Assembly: GCF_030704205.1 (NCBI RefSeq)
Contig: NZ_CP131913.1
Span: forward strand, 62,001-126,000
Source: Halomonas alkalicola
Lineage (GTDB): Bacteria; Pseudomonadota; Gammaproteobacteria; Pseudomonadales; Halomonadaceae
DNA: 64,000 nucleotides
Direction: 5' to 3'
The position numbers and the translations under genes are program-made. How positions within the stretch are numbered: position 1 is the first letter of the stretch; every line of letters starts with the position of its first letter. Of the stretch, positions 63,844 through 64,000 are shown in pieces. The notes under the pieces are model-generated. The model was not told the DNA's origin and did not search any database. It worked only from the letters and a program-made list of their open reading frames with translations.

Positions 63844-64000
63844 TCAGGCCGGGTCGTAGGAGAGCACCGGCGAGAGCCAGCGCTCCATCTCGTCCAGGGC
63901 CATGCCCTTGCGGCTGGCCAGTGCCTCGACCTGGTCGCGGGTGATCTTGCCGGTGGAGAAGTACTTCGACTGGGGGTGCGAGAAGTACCAGCCGGCCACC
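63844..64000 (-). CDS. metH: Cobalamin-dependent methionine synthase, 3' end only
   Basis: The last 51 codons of a gene that continues past the window: [31 protein letters not shown], then [13 protein letters not shown]. This is the C-terminus of the MetH activation domain, where S-adenosylmethionine is bound. MetH transfers a methyl group from methyltetrahydrofolate to homocysteine. Only the tail is visible, but the match is specific. Confidence 0.85.
   Translation of the reverse strand, partial: VAGWYFSHPQSKYFSTGKITRDQVEALASRKGMALDEMERWLSPVLSYDPA

Overview
The window is 64 kb of GC-rich bacterial chromosome. Gene order and protein families point to a gammaproteobacterium, and most likely to the halophilic Halomonadaceae. 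That is an inference from the mltD-gloB-yafS-rnhA-dnaQ order, yejABEF, tusDCB-tusE, cysI-DUF934 and a respiratory formate dehydrogenase locus; no rRNA is present to settle it.

Layout. Positions 1-1040 are decayed: a frameshifted ygjV-like gene, a perfect REP-like palindrome and a relic of an EAL-domain gene. Positions 1342-4891 carry two surface-polysaccharide genes, a WbpM/CapD-type nucleotide-sugar dehydratase and an O-antigen ligase-like protein. The yejABEF peptide ABC transporter (4974-10687, minus) follows. The mltD/gloB/methyltransferase/rnhA/dnaQ/nudC block (10800-15766) is next; mltD is broken by an 8-bp tandem duplication. Then come an SCP2 protein, sohB, an ArsR-type regulator and prpE. 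A yhhQ queuosine-precursor transporter follows, with what looks like a preQ1-I riboswitch in its leader. After it are ybfF, an orphan solute-binding protein with a long acidic linker, an NhaP2-type antiporter, yaeQ, tRNA-Ser(UGA), a Nudix hydrolase, yccA, tusDCB-tusE and acpH.

Positions 28978-40445 form a formate oxidation and molybdenum cofactor block: moeA, moaB, a DUF1244 gene, the three formate dehydrogenase subunits, a small Tat-signal protein, a TorD-like chaperone, a large multi-cluster ferredoxin, DUF3306, DUF3305, and divergent fdhD. Both moeA and the catalytic subunit gene carry single-base frameshifts, so formate oxidation here is either newly lost or the consensus has indel errors. 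Positions 40447-45020 hold a cupin-type regulator, a class II histone-deacetylase-like enzyme and, divergent from it, a PatZ-type protein acetyltransferase. The last two look like a lysine acetylation/deacetylation pair.

Two mobile elements sit close together. A 6.35-kb Tn3-family transposon (45804-52152) has 38-bp inverted repeats and a CTTCA duplication; it carries tnpR, three unknown genes, a cupin gene, a HepT/MntA toxin-antitoxin pair and an internally deleted tnpA. An IS21-family element (53380-56020) has a GCAAT duplication and frameshifted istA and istB. They flank the azlCD genes and separate pdxH and a cytochrome b561 gene from their former upstream DNA. The rest (56041-64000) is ordinary: cytochrome c', wrbA, an ArsC-like protein, a GGCT-fold protein, a Smr protein, cysI with DUF934, a MATE transporter and the 3' end of metH.

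Many separate frameshifts occur in this window, two of them in C/G homopolymers of seven. Whether they are real should be settled before any metabolic conclusion is drawn.
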